Source: Pyrinomonadaceae bacterium (GTDB taxonomy: Bacteria > Acidobacteriota > Blastocatellia > Pyrinomonadales > Pyrinomonadaceae). Taken from it: 64,000 bases of DNA. Shown one piece after another: positions 61,031 through 64,000 of this stretch. The notes below the pieces were generated by a model. The model was not told where the DNA came from and searched no databases. It saw only the letters and a program-made list of their open reading frames with translations. The stretch is taken from the NCBI GenBank assembly GCA_019186825.1, contig JABARP010000010.1:46986-110985 (forward strand), given 5' to 3'. Each line of letters opens with the position of its first letter. Position 1 is the stretch's first letter. The position numbers were made by a program, and so were the translations under genes.

Positions 61031-63994
61031 ATGAAAGGCAAGTTTCTGACCAGTTGGAGCTTGATGTGGCTCGTCGCCGCGGTCTTGCTTGCTTCGGGAA
61101 CGGCTTTGAACCTCTCTCAGCGTGCTTTTCACAAACTTCCCCCGACAGACGGCATTGAATGGGTACACCGAGCTGACGGAATTTACGCAGAACGCGTTTT
61201 CCCGAATTTTGCCGGCGCAAGGGCGGGAATTGCTCCGGGCGATAAGCTGATCGGCGTAAGCTTGAACGGCGGCGATACGACCGAACAGGTAACATCGGTC
61301 GCCGACACTCAGATCTACCTTGATGCCGCCGGAGTTGACGGAAACCTAACCTATCTCTACCAGCGCCCGCGATACACATTCTCAGACAACTACTACTACG
61401 CCGACCTTAGCCATATCGACAGCGTCCCGCGTTGGACACCGTCGATAATCTTTCTATCGATCGTCGGGTTGATCTGGCTTGCGGTCGGCGGCTTTGTGCT
61501 TTTCAAGCAAGGAAGTTCGTCGCCATTTGTGCTGCATTTTGCGTGGGTGTGTCTGGCTGCGTTCGTATTCCACACATATCGTGCGGTCGGTTCGGGACAG
61601 GACCTTGATCTCGCCATCGGACTTGTTGACAGCATAGCATTCGCATTCTTCGCGCCGCTTTTCCTGCATTTTTGTACGCGATACCCGGTGCGAGTTCGTG
61701 TCCTGGACAAGTATCGTTGGCCGACCTATCTGCTTTATTTGCCGGCGACGCTGCTGTCTTTGGCTCTGGTCATCTTTTCCGTAGTGCCGGCGTTGGCTGC
61801 TGAATCGGGGTTTGCGGCTTTTGTTGCGAAACTCGATGATGCGATCGGATTGTACTCGCTCTTGAACAGCCTGCTCTTGTATCACTTCATTGCGGGCATT
61901 TCGGGCGGCGCGTTGTTCCTGATCTGGAGATTTATCAAGAATCATCAGACGATCGTTCGTCAGCGGCTGAAATGGGCGATCTGGGGCACGATCGCGGCTG
62001 TGTTGCCGATCCTGCTGATCGAGATCGCCGTGCGGTTTGGTATGCACATCGGGCCGGAGGATATTTCGGCAAGTGCCGTGCGGACGCTGCCACTCGCTTT
62101 GATCCCATTGAGTTTTGGACATTCGGTCGTTCGATATCGCCTGATGGACGTCGATGTCGTTGTGCGTCGTGCACTTGTGTATGCACTCACAACTCTCGCG
62201 ATCGCGATGATGATCGGTGCGGTGGCTCTTGGTCTCGTTTTCCTCGCGGTCGGCGACAATCTCTCTACGACGGAGATCACGCTGCGTGCGGTCATTGCGA
62301 TCGTGGCGATGGCGGCGATCGTACTTTTGAGCGAACCGCTGAAGAAATTCCTGCAGGAGCGTGCGGACAGATTCTTCTACGGTGAACGTTACGATATGCG
62401 GCAGGGCCTCGTTGATTTCGGCAAGACGATCTCTGCGACGACGACGCTCGATCCCCTGCTGAATTCGCTTGTTGAACGCTTGAAGCAAGTTTTGAACGTC
62501 GAGAAGGTCGCGATCTTCCTCGAAGACCCGACCGCTGAATCGCATTATCGGGTTGCTCGTGCCTCGGGGCTTAGCGCAAAGTATCGGATTCCAGCAGATT
62601 TCCGCACGATGATCCGACAGCGTGCGGCCGGACGCGGCATCGTTCGTGCTGATGAGATCGAATCGCCCGAATCTGAGAACGGAGCGTTGGCGCACGTCGA
62701 TGGCGTTCGCAAAGAGCTGCACTATTTTGTGCCGTGCGTCGCACGCGGAAAGATGGTCTCGGTGATCGGTCTTGGCCGTGCGACTGACGGGTCGCTGCTT
62801 TCGAGCGAAGACCTTGAAATTCTTAAGACGATCTCCGGCTACGTCGCCGTCGCCGTCGAGAACAGCCGGCTTTACGAAGAGCAGCAGCGGCATACCGACG
62901 AGCTTGCGATCCTAAAGGAGTTCAACGAGTCGATCGTCGAATCTGTAAACGTCGGACTTCTTGCCGTTGACGAAGATGGACGCATCATACGCTGCAATTC
63001 ACCGTTCGAGACGATGATGGGCCTCGAACGCGATTCGGTTGTTGGAAACACGGTCGATCAGGTGTTTGACACGAGCTTTGCACGAAATCTCGACAGCATT
63101 TTAGGCAAATCCCGCTGGCATCTGACCGAGGTTCGGAATGCTTATAAGATGCACGCGTTCGATTCCGCAGGACGGTCTCTGATCCTGAATGTTGCCGTCG
63201 CACCGCTGCGGTCTGTGTCGAATCAGCAGACCGGTGCGATCCTTGTCCTTGAGAATGTTACAGGCCGCGTAAAGCTCGAGGAATCGCTTCAACAGAGCGA
63301 AAAGCTTTCAAGCATAGGCCTGCTTGCTGCGGGCGTCGCACACGAGGTCAATACGCCGTTAACAGGCGTCTCCAGCTACACACAGATGCTCTTGGGGATG
63401 ATCCCGGATACGGATCCTAAGCACGCCCTTCTTGAAAAGATGCAGCGGCAGACCGAGCGGGCATCGAACATCGTCGGGAACCTGCTTAATTTCTCGCGAA
63501 CCGGTAATTCGACAGAATTTACGGATACCGACCTCAATAAGCTTTTGAACGACACGCTCCAGCTTCTCGAGCCGCAGCTCCGCAAATCGAATATTGCGAT
63601 CGTCAAGGAATATGCCGAACCGCTAGCGGCCGTTCACGCAAACGGAGGAAAGCTTCAGCAGGTCTTCACGAACCTTATCCTCAATGCACGGGATGCGATG
63701 CAGACAGGCGGCACGATCAAGCTTCGTACGATGGTTTTAGGCGACGATCAGGTCGTTGTTGAGGTTTCGGATACCGGCGAGGGCATTCCGACCGAGAACC
63801 TGACCAAGATATTCGATCCGTTCTTTACGACGAAAGGCGTTGGTAACGGTACGGGCCTGGGCCTTGCGGTAACATACGGCATTGTGCAGGAGCACAGCGG
63901 TTCGATCGAAGCCATCAGTGAGAATGGCGACGGCACTACATTCCGCCTCACCTTACCCGCCGCGCACGCCGTTCGCCGACGCGCCGTAAGCTAA
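61031..63994 (+). CDS. Membrane sensor histidine kinase with PDZ, GAF and PAS domains
   Basis: 987 aa. A TM helix, then a PDZ-like domain (about 45-115, 'VFPNFAGARAGIAPGDKLIGVSLNGG') predicted outside the cytoplasm, then about nine TM helices (about 135-440). Cytoplasmic GAF (about 465-620: 'LLNSLVERLKQVLNVEKVAIFL'), PAS (about 635-745: 'VGLLAVDEDGRIIRCNSPFETMM'), HisKA with the phospho-His in 'AAGVAHEVNTPLTG' (about 771) and HATPase (N 'LILNARDAM', G1 'DTGEGIP', 'FFTTKGVGNGTGLGLAV'). The kinase core is of the NtrB/ZraS type, which commonly pairs with sigma54 activators; the partner probably lies just beyond the window end (63995-64000 remain). Confidence 0.92.
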   Translation: MKGKFLTSWSLMWLVAAVLLASGTALNLSQRAFHKLPPTDGIEWVHRADGIYAERVFPNFAGARAGIAPGDKLIGVSLNGGDTTEQVTSVADTQIYLDAAGVDGNLTYLYQRPRYTFSDNYYYADLSHIDSVPRWTPSIIFLSIVGLIWLAVGGFVLFKQGSSSPFVLHFAWVCLAAFVFHTYRAVGSGQDLDLAIGLVDSIAFAFFAPLFLHFCTRYPVRVRVLDKYRWPTYLLYLPATLLSLALVIFSVVPALAAESGFAAFVAKLDDAIGLYSLLNSLLLYHFIAGISGGALFLIWRFIKNHQTIVRQRLKWAIWGTIAAVLPILLIEIAVRFGMHIGPEDISASAVRTLPLALIPLSFGHSVVRYRLMDVDVVVRRALVYALTTLAIAMMIGAVALGLVFLAVGDNLSTTEITLRAVIAIVAMAAIVLLSEPLKKFLQERADRFFYGERYDMRQGLVDFGKTISATTTLDPLLNSLVERLKQVLNVEKVAIFLEDPTAESHYRVARASGLSAKYRIPADFRTMIRQRAAGRGIVRADEIESPESENGALAHVDGVRKELHYFVPCVARGKMVSVIGLGRATDGSLLSSEDLEILKTISGYVAVAVENSRLYEEQQRHTDELAILKEFNESIVESVNVGLLAVDEDGRIIRCNSPFETMMGLERDSVVGNTVDQVFDTSFARNLDSILGKSRWHLTEVRNAYKMHAFDSAGRSLILNVAVAPLRSVSNQQTGAILVLENVTGRVKLEESLQQSEKLSSIGLLAAGVAHEVNTPLTGVSSYTQMLLGMIPDTDPKHALLEKMQRQTERASNIVGNLLNFSRTGNSTEFTDTDLNKLLNDTLQLLEPQLRKSNIAIVKEYAEPLAAVHANGGKLQQVFTNLILNARDAMQTGGTIKLRTMVLGDDQVVVEVSDTGEGIPTENLTKIFDPFFTTKGVGNGTGLGLAVTYGIVQEHSGSIEAISENGDGTTFRLTLPAAHAVRRRAVS

Positions 63995-64000
63995 GCAAGC

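Noticed and set aside
61454..62893. 479-codon minus-strand open frame
   Set aside because: Antisense to the histidine kinase; composition (Arg/Asp/His-rich) is typical of a shadow frame.

Overview
The window is one stretch of a Gram-negative bacterial chromosome of moderately high GC. It has lipoprotein and LPS-assembly genes (lgt, lspA, lptE), type IV pilus and secretin genes, and many secreted proteins. Two tandem secreted VWA proteins of the 'VWFA-related Acidobacterial' type, the SD usage (GGAGG) and the dispersed hairpin-rich repeats point to Acidobacteriota, most likely a Blastocatellia/Pyrinomonadaceae-like organism. That placement is inference; no rRNA gene is present to settle it.

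Layout. 0-4 kb: two VWA proteins (the first cut by the window edge), a phosphohexomutase and a zinc-ribbon membrane protein. 4.07-4.44 kb: tmRNA (ssrA). 4.44-5.26 kb: non-coding, three tandem ~154-bp repeats followed by a run of hairpins. 5.3-10.9 kb: a secreted duplicated-domain protein, queA, a GNAT acetyltransferase, thiE, pilT and a zinc-ribbon/receiver-like protein. 10.9-18.5 kb (minus): housekeeping run argH, hotdog thioesterase, tilS, ftsH, folP, an unlisted 50-aa membrane protein, lptE, holA; argG diverges from argH. 19.7-23.3 kb: accessory patch with two toxin-antitoxin pairs, a membrane protein, a minimal DUF4157 (eCIS-core) protein and a DUF1501 protein. 23.4-31.8 kb (minus): four secreted glycoside hydrolases, GH20-GH35-GH33-GH92. 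32-38 kb (minus): rluD, a secretin and five small secreted or membrane proteins including an orphan solute-binding protein, with a good sigma70 promoter at the head. 38.2-43.3 kb (minus): ileS, two small secreted proteins, lspA, lgt. 43.4-47.4 kb: a three-domain GH18-like/deacetylase/GT2 membrane protein and clpS. 47.6-54.8 kb: a TPR-sigma54 activator, a cysteine desulfurase, an FHA-GAF-adenylate cyclase and an MreB-like protein. 54.9-64 kb: tRNA-Leu, SOS peptidase, lepA, two envelope proteins, tRNA-Ser, a barrel-like outer-membrane protein and a PDZ-GAF-PAS histidine kinase.

How it fits together. The most coherent accessory system is the four-hydrolase cluster. Sialidase, beta-galactosidase, beta-hexosaminidase and alpha-mannosidase are the four exo-activities needed to strip a complex-type N-glycan antenna (Neu5Ac-Gal-GlcNAc-Man) from the outside in, and all four have export signals. 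Its GH92 gene carries a palindromic repeat element inserted in frame, and its leader peptide is built from a duplicated dispersed repeat. No CRISPR array, prophage or transposase was seen.
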